This document shows positions 53,257 through 60,968 of a DNA stretch of 64,000 bases, one piece after another. Source of the DNA: an uncultured bacterium (GTDB taxonomy: Bacteria; Planctomycetota; UBA1135; GCA-002686595); contig CALBMX010000032.1 of the NCBI GenBank assembly GCA_937896235.1, forward strand, positions 111,052 to 175,051. Reading direction: 5' to 3'. The position numbers and the translations under genes are program-made. The notes under the pieces are model-generated. The model made no database searches. It was given only the letters and a program-made list of their open reading frames with translations, and was not told the DNA's origin. The first letter of the stretch is position 1, and each line of letters opens with the position of its first letter.

Positions 53257-55455
53257 TTAGGGCAGCTGGTCAATGAGGTCGATGAGCATCGCCTCGTGGC
53301 TCGGGTTGAATGCGATGTGCTTCTTGAAGTGCTTTCTCGCATCTTCAATCTTGCCCACAGCCATCAGCCCCATGCCAAGATATCTGGCTGCAAAGACCTG
53401 CTTGGGGTCTAGCGAGTAAGCTTCGCGGGAGGCGGCAAGGGACTTCTCCTTATCTAGGTCAAACAGAGCCCAGGCGAGCCCAAGCCAAGCGCGTGCATTG
53501 TTGACTTCATTGTTAGCGATTCTTTGGAATGCGTCGGCGGCTTCTTGGAACTTGCCTACATTTAGCGCGCGCTCTCCGAAGTTGAGCACGGCCTCGGGAT
53601 CTCTTGGATTTTGCGTCATCCAGATGCGCGCCGCATCGAGTGCTTTTTCTGGTTCGTTTGCGCCCGCGTAAGCTTTGGAAACTCGATCCCAGTTGGGTCG
53701 GTCGCGATCTTTCAAGGCCTCGGCCGCTTCGAGATAGGAGGCGCGCATGGACTCCGTTGCATCGACAGGGAGACTCATCGGAGGGCACATCACCTTAGGT
53801 AATTTGATCGGACCATCTTGAGCAAAAGCGGGGTCGTGCTCGTCTCGATGACAACGGACGCAGCCGTTGAATCCCTTGCTAATGAGACCGGGAACCATGG
53901 GGCTGGGTCCTCCAGACATATGCGCAAATCCGCCGCCGTGACAGGCGGCACATTGAACGTCTTCGTAGCCATCTACACGCGATGGCCTATCAAATCCGCC
54001 TTCTGTTTGGTATCCCACAGTATGGCAGCCAATGCACTCGGCGTCCATCTCTTGATCGGTAGCCTCAAGTGTTGCATACGCACGGCTATGCCTGGTTCCA
54101 AGCCAGAACTCGAATTGTGCGGGGTGGCACGAGCGGCATGCGGCTGCTCCGACAAAGACCCCCTTGGAGGATGGCTTTGGGGTTGCGCCAGCGCGCTGTT
54201 CTGCCCAGTACTCATTCGTGATTTCGTGGTATGCGTCCACCGCCGCAAGGGCTTGGGCGCTGCGTGGGATCCCTGAGTGCATCGGGACCTGGGTATGAGA
54301 GAAGCGGTTTACGGAAGGGCTCTCTTCGAGCCGGATAAGTTCGAGGGCCGCCTCGTAGTAAAGGGAACCCTCTGTCTTTCGCTTCTGGTCCCACTTTTCT
54401 GTGCCGTACTTCTTTTCGAGTCCAACTAGATCTTGGTAGGCCTGGCGAGAAGCATCGCGATTGATCTTGAGTACGTTGCGCTCCGAGTCGTCAGCGAGGT
54501 GCCCGGGGATACCGTTGTTTTCAGCGGCGAGATAGTCCGCCTTGTCTTCAAACCACCAGTCCATCCGCCCCACGCGTCCGCCCTTGACGATCGTGGTGAG
54601 AATCGGTGTGTTTCCAACCATCGTAGTCGGAGTCTCTACGTCGTAGAAGTGCCCACCGAAAACCAAGTCAAGCTCGGGGTGGAGCTCCGCCAGGATTGCA
54701 TTCCGATTAAAGCCAAGGTGGGAGACGCAAAATAGGAGGTCGACTTGAGGCCGAAGTTCTCCGATGATCTCATCGGCGCGCTGTTTCCAATCTTCCAAAA
54801 CATAGCCCTGCTTTTCGAGCATCTGGTCCACATGGAAGTTCTTAAGGCGATCATCTTTGAGCTTGATGATGCGTGCCTCTTCAAGCTTCGGGGCGATCAG
54901 GCTGAAGAGGCCAATCTTCAGTCCGGCTCGCTCCAAAACCAATGTGTTCGTCAGGGGATGATTTCCATCCTGGTCAACTATGTTGGAGGCTAGGAAGGGG
55001 ACCCCCGACTCTTCTGACATCGAGATCAATTCGGGAATGCCAAGGCTGATCTCCGCTTCCCCAACGCCAATGGCGTCACATCCGATCTCCCTCCACACAT
55101 CCATGAATCCGTGAGCCTTCAAGCGCAGCTGTTGGACGGTGTTTCCATCTTCCGTCACACCCTCGGCGAATAGATCACCCGTATCGATATGGAGTGTTGA
55201 CTCTGGGCGGACACCCCGCTCTTGCTGGATGTAGCCGGCAATGCGATCGATACCACCGATTTGGCCTGCAACGCACCCACAGGGCTCGATGTATCCGTGC
55301 ACATTGCCGGTGTAGAGCAACATCAGGTCCGAAGCCTTCACTATCTTATCCTCATCGCAAGAGCCTAGAAAAAGGCCGCAGGCGAGGGCCCCGAGAACAG
55401 CAAGTCCAAGCTTGCTGCGAAAACTCGGGAGGGAGGCCATGGGCTTAGTGTTCAT
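53257..55455 (-). CDS. Lipoprotein fusing 5'-nucleotidase-like domain, tetrahaem cytochrome c and TPRs
   Basis: A 732-residue exported protein. The lipobox is LGSC with Cys33. Residues 40-330 follow the calcineurin-like/5'-nucleotidase fold: LLYTGNVHGYIEPCGC, LHIDTGDLFAEG, CVSHLGFNRNA and DLVFGGHFYD. Metal ligands are degenerate (GNVHG for NDxHG; GEAEISLG for GNHE). Four CxxCH haem sites follow near residues 439, 472, 501 and 530 (CRSCH, CIGCH, CAACH, CVRCH), in a cytochrome c554-like arrangement with extra His residues (ARSHRAY-type THRHS). The C-terminal 150 residues are TPRs (AVLNFGERALNVGKFQEAAD). It likely carries electrons outside the cytoplasm. Start by signal peptide; ATG 55440 is an alternative. 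Confidence 0.88.
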   Translation of the reverse strand: MNTKPMASLPSFRSKLGLAVLGALACGLFLGSCDEDKIVKASDLMLLYTGNVHGYIEPCGCVAGQIGGIDRIAGYIQQERGVRPESTLHIDTGDLFAEGVTEDGNTVQQLRLKAHGFMDVWREIGCDAIGVGEAEISLGIPELISMSEESGVPFLASNIVDQDGNHPLTNTLVLERAGLKIGLFSLIAPKLEEARIIKLKDDRLKNFHVDQMLEKQGYVLEDWKQRADEIIGELRPQVDLLFCVSHLGFNRNAILAELHPELDLVFGGHFYDVETPTTMVGNTPILTTIVKGGRVGRMDWWFEDKADYLAAENNGIPGHLADDSERNVLKINRDASRQAYQDLVGLEKKYGTEKWDQKRKTEGSLYYEAALELIRLEESPSVNRFSHTQVPMHSGIPRSAQALAAVDAYHEITNEYWAEQRAGATPKPSSKGVFVGAAACRSCHPAQFEFWLGTRHSRAYATLEATDQEMDAECIGCHTVGYQTEGGFDRPSRVDGYEDVQCAACHGGGFAHMSGGPSPMVPGLISKGFNGCVRCHRDEHDPAFAQDGPIKLPKVMCPPMSLPVDATESMRASYLEAAEALKDRDRPNWDRVSKAYAGANEPEKALDAARIWMTQNPRDPEAVLNFGERALNVGKFQEAADAFQRIANNEVNNARAWLGLAWALFDLDKEKSLAASREAYSLDPKQVFAARYLGMGLMAVGKIEDARKHFKKHIAFNPSHEAMLIDLIDQLP

Positions 55456-55551
55456 TTTTGGCGAGGTGTGGAGGGTGGGACTGATTTTGGGAGGATGACG
55501 CGGCTTCACTATTCCTTAGTAGTGTATACTTCGGAATCATACGAAACGGTT

Positions 55552-55744
55552 GTGCCCAGTGTTGGGGAAGCAGGTGCTATTCCTGCACGGTCCCGCCACT
55601 GTATGTCGACTGCCGTCCTTCGTGTCTTGACTCGCTTTTTAGAGCAGAGTGTTGATGCGGAAGGTTTTCCTTCTGGCCACTGGTGTATTGCACTGGGAAG
55701 GCCGAGAGACGGTCTACGACGAGTCAGGATATCCACCTGGGCGC
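55552..55744 (+). promoter_or_regulatory. Cobalamin (B12) riboswitch
   Basis: The conserved core at 55564-55602 reads GGGGAAGCAGGTGCTATTCC, then TGCACGGTCCCGCCACTGTA, matching the cobalamin aptamer (GGGAA-x-C-x-GGTG...CCCGC-x-ACTGT). GCAGG and CCTGC form the internal stem. The B12-box partner GAGTCAGGATATCCACC is at 55721-55737. The outer helix pairs GTGCCC (55552-55557) with GGGCGC (55739-55744). The insert between core and B12 box is long (about 115 bases), as in class I. A TATACT at 55525 could be the -10 box. A small CCTG/CAGG hairpin (55736-55747) followed by six T overlaps the closing helix and could be the expression switch. It precedes the beta-propeller gene. Confidence 0.88.
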
Positions 55745-55880
55745 AGGGATTTTTTACGGGCCCGAAGGAGGCCTTGTCCCATGGCCTAGGTCCCGCTTAG
55801 GGACGATTGGGGCCAAGGATAGGGTTGATGTCGAGTCCAACATTCGACGTGGAAATCGAACCACCAGCACCCTACTTCAT

Positions 55881-57215
55881 ATGCAACTCAAGCATTCACT
55901 CGCCACCATGGCGCTCTCCATTCTCAGCCCTTTTGGGATGTCCATAGCCCTTGCACAAGACCTTGTAGAGCCCGGCTTTGCGGGGCATGCACTCCCCTAC
56001 CCAGGGCAGGGCACGACCGGCACCTTGTCCAATGGGGACATCGTCGCTTTCGACGGCCTTAGCGTCGACAGGTATGACTCTTCGGGCAACCTGCTTTTCA
56101 ACCTGGCGAGCTTCCCGACATTTCTGTTTGGCGGTTGCTTTGCGATCGCTCCTGATGAGTCCTACGCCATCGTCGGTGAGTCATCCACACATGACATATT
56201 CAAAGTCGCACTCGATGGTTCCGGCAAGTTGTTGTTGACCAATATGGTCTACAACTACGATGCAGCTTTTGCCCCCAGCGGAGAGCTCTATGTGAGTGCG
56301 GCAACTTGTGGTTTTAGCTGCGGAAACGACCTGATTGAACTCGACGTCACCACAGGTGTGCAGCGGAAGGTTGCCTTTCTGCAAGGGGCATCCGGCCCCA
56401 TTGCTTTCGATGGCGTTGGCAACATGTACTACGCAACGGTGGACGGAGGGTTCCCCGCTGCGCCGGGCTCAACAACCGTCCTCATCTTTAGTGCGGCTGA
56501 TCTTGCCGCCGCGGATTGCGCAACGGGCGTCTGTCTCACCGAAGCCTCAGCGCTTACCTATGCGACAGGCTATGACGGTGTCTCGGATATGGTCTTGGAT
56601 CCCGCCTCCGGTTACGCGTATCTCGCCGAGAACGACTTCGGAACTGGAACGAACCGCATCTGGCGGGTTACGGGGGGTGTCGCCAATCCGAATGAGATTT
56701 TGGTGGAAGGTGCTACCTTTAACTGGATTGCAAACCTTGAGTTTCGCTCCGGCGCCAGCGTAGCAACCTTCTCAAGGTTTCAGCCGATTGGCACGTCGAG
56801 CTTGCACTACAACTCGACGGACTTTTTCTCAGCTTGGAACCGGAATGAAGTCCAACCAGCAAGGGCAAACCTAGCTATTAGTGGCGCTGGTGCGACGGGG
56901 CCAGGTGCCGGTAGTTTTGAGGTCACGGGTGGAGTTGCCGCTGGTGCCGCCCTGTTCTTCATCAGCCCTACGGGCCCTAAGGGGTCTTCGGAGACTGGCT
57001 ACTCGCTGGCCGGAATCGCCTCTCCTGTTTTTACGGACTTGAACCTAGCCAACCTGTTCCTGCTTCCCGGTACGGTCGCTAGCGACGGCGTCGGTGCAGC
57101 TAGCTATGGGTTTACCAATCCGGGTGGAATCACGGGACTCATTTCCGCGCAAGCTGTTTTACTTGATACCGACTTTACAACGGTGATGGGCACCACACCC
57201 TCGGTAGATCTTTAG
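55881..57215 (+). CDS. Exported beta-propeller-like protein under cobalamin riboswitch control
   Basis: A 444-residue exported protein. The signal peptide is MQLKHSLATMALSILSPFGM and ends at SIALAQ. Residues 30-330 are beta-propeller/SMP30-like repeats: GTLSNGDIVAFDGLSVDRYD, IAPDESYAIVGESSTHDIFK, FAPSGELYVSAAT, FDGVGNMYYATVDGG, LDPASGYAYLAENDFGTGTN. The last 110 residues (LAISGAGATGPGAGSFEVTG through ISAQAVLLDTDF) resemble a C-terminal beta-sandwich common in exported proteins of these bacteria. Its only regulatory input visible is the riboswitch upstream, so cobalamin should repress it. By analogy with BtuG, a B12-binding surface beta-propeller of Bacteroides, it may capture cobamides; this is inference. 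ATG 55881 lacks a clear Shine-Dalgarno; the frame upstream runs through the riboswitch. Confidence 0.8.
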   Translation: MQLKHSLATMALSILSPFGMSIALAQDLVEPGFAGHALPYPGQGTTGTLSNGDIVAFDGLSVDRYDSSGNLLFNLASFPTFLFGGCFAIAPDESYAIVGESSTHDIFKVALDGSGKLLLTNMVYNYDAAFAPSGELYVSAATCGFSCGNDLIELDVTTGVQRKVAFLQGASGPIAFDGVGNMYYATVDGGFPAAPGSTTVLIFSAADLAAADCATGVCLTEASALTYATGYDGVSDMVLDPASGYAYLAENDFGTGTNRIWRVTGGVANPNEILVEGATFNWIANLEFRSGASVATFSRFQPIGTSSLHYNSTDFFSAWNRNEVQPARANLAISGAGATGPGAGSFEVTGGVAAGAALFFISPTGPKGSSETGYSLAGIASPVFTDLNLANLFLLPGTVASDGVGAASYGFTNPGGITGLISAQAVLLDTDFTTVMGTTPSVDL

Positions 57216-57238
57216 CAAATCTGAGCGAGTTAAAAAGC

Positions 57239-57281
57239 GCGCGGCGCCTCGTCCATAGGGGACGAGGCGCCGCGCATTTTT
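57239..57281 (+). terminator. Intrinsic terminator, probably bidirectional
   Basis: A perfect 16-bp GC-rich stem: GCGCGGCGCCTCGTCC (57239-57254), a 5-base loop, and its complement (57260-57275), followed by ATTTTT. On the other side TTAAAAA (57230-57236) gives a T-run for the minus strand. It separates the beta-propeller gene from the convergent nfu-like gene. Confidence 0.92.
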
Positions 57282-57311
57282 CGTTGGTCGAAACTTTGGC
57301 TTGTCCTCTAG

Positions 57312-57605
57312 CTAAGCCATTTGAACGCTCGTTACCCAAGGAAGGGCCTCGAGTAGCTTGGGCTGCACAACTTCATACAAGGTGGAGCTTTGCGCGTGGC
57401 ACCCGAGGCACGCCCCCGATAGCTTGACGACTACGCCACCCTGATCATCGACGCTGACTAGGGAGATCCCCCCACCGTCCATTTCCAGCATAGGCCGGAT
57501 GCCGACAAGGATCGCTTCGATCTGAGCGATTTGGGCGGGTGCGCCGGTGGCGGGTTCAGGGGGGTCGTCCGCGCGAAAGTTGTTCAATATGTCTAGGAGT
57601 CCCAT
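57312..57605 (-). CDS. NifU C-terminal-domain (Nfu-type) iron-sulfur scaffold
   Basis: A 97-residue single-domain Nfu protein that carries or delivers Fe-S clusters. The typical sequence is IEAILVGIRPMLEMDGGGIS, VVVKLSGACLGCHAQSSTL with the cluster-binding Cys66 and Cys69, and VVQPKLLEALPWVTSVQ. The family usually has CxxCP; here CLGCH replaces the Pro. It follows the unrecognised gene at 57608 by two bases and ends before a strong terminator. With sdhB, tetrahaem lipoprotein and other Fe-S users present, a general maturation role fits. Confidence 0.9.
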   Translation of the reverse strand: MGLLDILNNFRADDPPEPATGAPAQIAQIEAILVGIRPMLEMDGGGISLVSVDDQGGVVVKLSGACLGCHAQSSTLYEVVQPKLLEALPWVTSVQMA

Positions 57606-57607
57606 AA

Positions 57608-58147
57608 CTACTTAGAATGCATCCAAGTGGCCGGAACTTCAAGGTGCCAAATGCCATTGCTGCAAAGAGTGAGGTGGGAATCCTGTAGAAAGCCGTCAGG
57701 CGGGGGGATTTGATCCCCCGGCTCCCAAGTTCCGCGAATGTGCCAGCGGCCTTGCTCGCACTCAAACCTAGGCTGCTCCGCATGCGCGCTCCCCCACCAA
57801 ACGAGCTGCGCGATGGCATAGGGCAAGGTCACCGGGCAACTCGAGGTTAGCAGCGGTAGGTTCGAATCGAGCGGAGGCTTGCCTCGCAATTCCCGGATGT
57901 AACTCACCAACAGAGAAGAGCCATCACCGCGATTTCGATTCATCAGCACGTCTGCACCCTCGTTCGCACAGGCTACACCCAGGGACCAACCCAGTTGGTC
58001 AATCTCTTCCCCCAAGCTGTCGAGCCCCTGGAAGGAGCTCTCCGGCGACTGGCATCCGAGGCCGCGCATCGAGTCAATCCTTATCCGCAAGCGCCCCATG
58101 CGCTCTGTGAGGAGCGGCAGGAGTCGAGGTGCGAGGGGCTCGAACAT
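57608..58147 (-). CDS. Unrecognised 179-residue protein upstream of nfu
   Basis: I do not recognise this family. From ATG 58147 (MFEPLAPRLLPLLTERMGRL) the first half is helical (SSFQGLDSLGEEIDQLGWSL, GVACANEGADVLMNRNRGDG) and the second half is rich in Trp, Pro and Cys (ECEQGRWHIRGTWEPGDQIP, LTLCSNGIWHLEVPATWM). GAGAAGG 5 bases upstream supports this start; ATG 58165 is the alternative. The open frame continues through tRNA-Leu, which is not coding. The stop is 2 bases before the nfu-like start, so they form one unit. Probably conserved with nfu by context only. Confidence 0.6.
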   Translation of the reverse strand: MFEPLAPRLLPLLTERMGRLRIRIDSMRGLGCQSPESSFQGLDSLGEEIDQLGWSLGVACANEGADVLMNRNRGDGSSLLVSYIRELRGKPPLDSNLPLLTSSCPVTLPYAIAQLVWWGSAHAEQPRFECEQGRWHIRGTWEPGDQIPPPDGFLQDSHLTLCSNGIWHLEVPATWMHSK

Positions 58148-58186
58148 TTTGACCTTCTCAACCATGCTTGTTGCTGAAAAAGAGTG

Positions 58187-58273
58187 TGGTACCAGGAAGG
58201 GGAATCGAACCCCTACTCCCTTGCGGGAAATGGATTTTGAATCCATCGCGTCTACCAATTCCGCCACCCTGGC
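58187..58273 (-). tRNA. tRNA-Leu (anticodon CAA)
   Basis: An 87-base tRNA with encoded CCA. The acceptor arm GCCAGGG pairs with the 3' TCCTGGT, then A and CCA. The anticodon arm is ATGGA-TTCAAAA-TCCAT, giving CAA for UUG codons. A long variable arm (TTCCCGCAAGGGAG) is typical of Leu, and the T arm is AGGGG-TTCGATT-CCCCT. A reading frame crossing it gives the well-known false peptide VAELVDAMDSKS. Confidence 0.96.
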
Positions 58274-58428
58274 GTGGTTCCACAGTTTCCTCTGGAGGCG
58301 GGTGCATTCCAGAGGGCGAGTACTTTGCGCGAGGACGGTGACGTTTGCAAGCCTCTCTAGCCTCAAAGGCGGTGTCTTTTCCGCCTGACGCCAAAAAACA
58401 GGGGGGTAGAGATTCGAAAACCGTGAGC

Positions 58429-59499
58429 CTATCGACGCAGAGCCGCCAGGCAGATGCTCTCGCAAAGTTGCGCGAAGGTCATTCCGGCAGCCTCGGCGGC
58501 AAGTGGGAAAAGGGAGCGCTGCGTCAGGCCGGGCAAGGTGTTAACCTCCAGGAAAACGGGAGTGGGGTCTGGTTCCGAGATCGGGACGATGAAGTCCACC
58601 CGGGAATAGCCCGTGCAACCGCTTGCGATATGGGCTCGGAGCGCGTCGCGTTGGATGTGCTCCACATGATCCGCGTCCAGGTTTTTGGGAGGGCAAAATT
58701 CCTCCGCGCCCGAGTTGTTGTACTTCTCTTCATAGTCAAAGAAGCGGCCATCCTTGGGACAGATTTCAACGGGAAGTAAAGCCCGAGGCGTTCCCGCATC
58801 GTCATCGAGAATCGGGCACGTGACCTCGATCCCTAGGATGCGGGCCTCGACTAGCGCTTCATCCCCAATCGCAAAAACAGCGTGCAGTGCTTCCGACAGA
58901 CGCTCGTCGTTTAAATGTTCAGGATCGAAAACATGGGTCGCGATTGAAGATCCCCCATGCCTGGGTTTCACCGACAAACCATGCTGCGCTCCCGGCAGCT
59001 CTCGCAAGTCCCGAAGGACTGAAGCCGGCGACCGTTTGAACGCGTCGAGTGAGATACAGATCCCTGGTGGGATGCGAATGCCCTCGGGCTGAAGCATGCG
59101 CAGGCTCATGACCTTGTCCATGCAAAGCGCAGATGCTTGTACACCCGAACCGGTGTGTTTGAGGCCTAGGGTCTGGAAAAATCCTTGCAGGACTCCGCCC
59201 TCGCCGTCGCCGCCGTGAAGGGCGATGAAGTAAACATCGACATCGGCCAAAACGGTGGTGATCAACCCGATGGGACTGCCGGCATCTCTCTCGCAGCGCC
59301 AGGTAAGCCCATCGCTTTGAATCTCGACTTCAAGCACTTTATGGTGCAACGTTCGCAAGGCGACAGACACTGCTTTTCCGGTCTCCATCGAAACCTTGCG
59401 TTCGTCTGTTGCACCGCCCCTAAGAACTGCAATGGTAAGGGGCGCACCTTTCCCTGGACTTGTCTTGAGCGTCTCTGCCGCTGCTGGCCAATCACTCAT
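58429..59499 (-). CDS. ddl: D-alanine--D-alanine ligase
   Basis: Ddl joins two D-Ala for the peptidoglycan stem peptide, an ATP-grasp enzyme. Motifs: LTIAVLRGGATDERKVSMET at the N-terminus, VYFIALHGGDGEGGVLQGFF, KHTGSGVQASALCMDKV, GLSVKPRHGGSSI (ATP-grasp Lys), EARILGIEVTCPIL, YSRVDFIV and FLEVNTLPGLTQRSLFP (metal ligands Glu, Asn). Length 356 fits. Its ATG overlaps the stop of the preceding sugar pyrophosphorylase gene by 4 bases. With dacB it argues for a D-Ala-D-Ala wall. Confidence 0.96.
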   Translation of the reverse strand: MSDWPAAAETLKTSPGKGAPLTIAVLRGGATDERKVSMETGKAVSVALRTLHHKVLEVEIQSDGLTWRCERDAGSPIGLITTVLADVDVYFIALHGGDGEGGVLQGFFQTLGLKHTGSGVQASALCMDKVMSLRMLQPEGIRIPPGICISLDAFKRSPASVLRDLRELPGAQHGLSVKPRHGGSSIATHVFDPEHLNDERLSEALHAVFAIGDEALVEARILGIEVTCPILDDDAGTPRALLPVEICPKDGRFFDYEEKYNNSGAEEFCPPKNLDADHVEHIQRDALRAHIASGCTGYSRVDFIVPISEPDPTPVFLEVNTLPGLTQRSLFPLAAEAAGMTFAQLCESICLAALRR

Positions 59500-60968
59500 T
59501 CGATCGCCTCGGGGTCTTCAAAACGCAATCCCCCGGTAGCCGTAACTTGACCAACATGCCCGTCCCTTAGGCGTTGGATAAACTCGTCGCGATCTTCCGC
59601 AAACAGGGGGTCGACCTCGATGGCGGGGAACTCGCCGACGCGACCTTGAGGTGCTTCGATCCCGGAGTTGACGAGCCATGAGGCAAACATGCGGCAGAGA
59701 TCACTTCGACAGGAGTCGGCCGAGTCTTCACCGTCTCTGTTCTTAACGGGACTGAACTCAACCTCGCGGCTAACCTCAAGGGTGACACTCGACGCGCTCT
59801 TTGCGAGCGCATCGAAAACGAATGTCTCAAACTTTGCTCCGGCGATCGCGACCTCGTCAGCCGTCTCACCGAGCGCACTCATAGTCTTCCGCGCGACGTG
59901 CCACGGTAAACTTAGTACACCACCGGAGGTGAGCTCTTTGACAAAGCTGACGTCGAGAGCATGAACGGCGATGTTGCCGGCTCGGAACAATAGATTTCCA
60001 GTCTCGTCTGTTGCCTCGCGCAGCTCTGGAGCAAGGTCGGAATATTCGATGCATCCCATGACGCCATCAATGTTACCAAGCACGCCAACTTTTTCGCCGG
60101 CGTCGCGTTTGGCAACAACCTTGGAGGACATCCCAGCGCCCGCACGACGGTGTAATCCAAGGAAGAGCGCATCGGCCGGTCGGGCGAAGGGGTTGTCCAC
60201 TTGGAAGTAGCTGATCAGGGTGATCCCACGCCTCTCCATGTCTTCTAATGCACCCGAGCTCGCGAGGGCTGCCAGAGAGCCACCGTGTCCATTCGGAGCC
60301 AGGAATAGAGAGTCTTTGGCGGCGAGCAACATGCGGCCCTCTAGGTCGAGGGCGGGCAGCATGTCTTGACTGAAGAAGAAGACGTTTGTGGGCTCCAAAC
60401 CGAAGTGTCCGTTCTCTTCAAAAAACTTTCGTGTGGGTGCGTCGTTGGCTGGTGAGGTCATCACATACCAAACCGGTGCATTGCCATGACGGCGACCGGC
60501 GGCAAGTAGGCGGCGGGCATGCAGCTCGAATAGCGTGCGGTCGCTAAGAGGACCAACTGGAAAACAGCCTTTCGGCCCGTCGTATCCAAGCCTAGAACCC
60601 TGACCTCCGGCGACGATCATGTAGCCGACTTGGCCCCCGTCGAGGAGCTCATTTCCTTGTGCCGTTGCGAGGTCGGCGATAGCGCTTGCACCCTCATCGC
60701 GAGCCAGCGGAAAGAGGTCGGGAGGGGTGAGCTCCGGCGTGGACTCCGACGGAGCGGGTTCGTCCATTTTGAGCAGGGCGCCTAGTCTTCCTAGCAGCTC
60801 GTAGTCAACAGCCTGTAGCTGCTTCAAAAGTTGTTCGCGACCCGCCTCGTCAAGCTCAGTCCAGAAGCGAAACACATGGGCCTGCCCCGCGGCGTCGGCC
60901 CGCACCCGTTCGGTGTGGGTGCGGCCTGCAAACGTGTTGTCGGGGGTCGAGTTAGCTTGAGAGCTCAT
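59496..60968 (-). CDS. UDP-sugar pyrophosphorylase, eukaryote-like UAP1/UDPGP family
   Basis: A 490-residue UTP-dependent uridylyltransferase of the UAP1/UGP type, usually making UDP-GlcNAc from GlcNAc-1-P. Marks: MIVAGGQGSRLGYDGPKGCF (UTP loop), PVWYVMTSPANDAPTRKFFE, VFFFSQDMLPALDLEGRML, LAPNGHGGSLAALAS, LISYFQVDNPFARPADALFL and SKVVAKRDAGEKVGVLGNID. Lys-x3-Gly positions as in the eukaryotic enzyme. Bacteria usually use bifunctional GlmU instead; whether glmU also exists cannot be told here. It is translationally coupled to ddl, so UDP-GlcNAc supply for peptidoglycan is a good guess. Confidence 0.9.
   Translation of the reverse strand: MSSQANSTPDNTFAGRTHTERVRADAAGQAHVFRFWTELDEAGREQLLKQLQAVDYELLGRLGALLKMDEPAPSESTPELTPPDLFPLARDEGASAIADLATAQGNELLDGGQVGYMIVAGGQGSRLGYDGPKGCFPVGPLSDRTLFELHARRLLAAGRRHGNAPVWYVMTSPANDAPTRKFFEENGHFGLEPTNVFFFSQDMLPALDLEGRMLLAAKDSLFLAPNGHGGSLAALASSGALEDMERRGITLISYFQVDNPFARPADALFLGLHRRAGAGMSSKVVAKRDAGEKVGVLGNIDGVMGCIEYSDLAPELREATDETGNLLFRAGNIAVHALDVSFVKELTSGGVLSLPWHVARKTMSALGETADEVAIAGAKFETFVFDALAKSASSVTLEVSREVEFSPVKNRDGEDSADSCRSDLCRMFASWLVNSGIEAPQGRVGEFPAIEVDPLFAEDRDEFIQRLRDGHVGQVTATGGLRFEDPEAIE

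Noticed and set aside
55683..55880. Extension of the beta-propeller gene upstream of 55881
   Set aside because: It would place coding sequence inside the cobalamin riboswitch and before the signal peptide.
58188..58465. N-terminal part of a longer protein reading VAELVDAMDSKS
   Set aside because: This is the translation of tRNA-Leu, a well-known false coding call.
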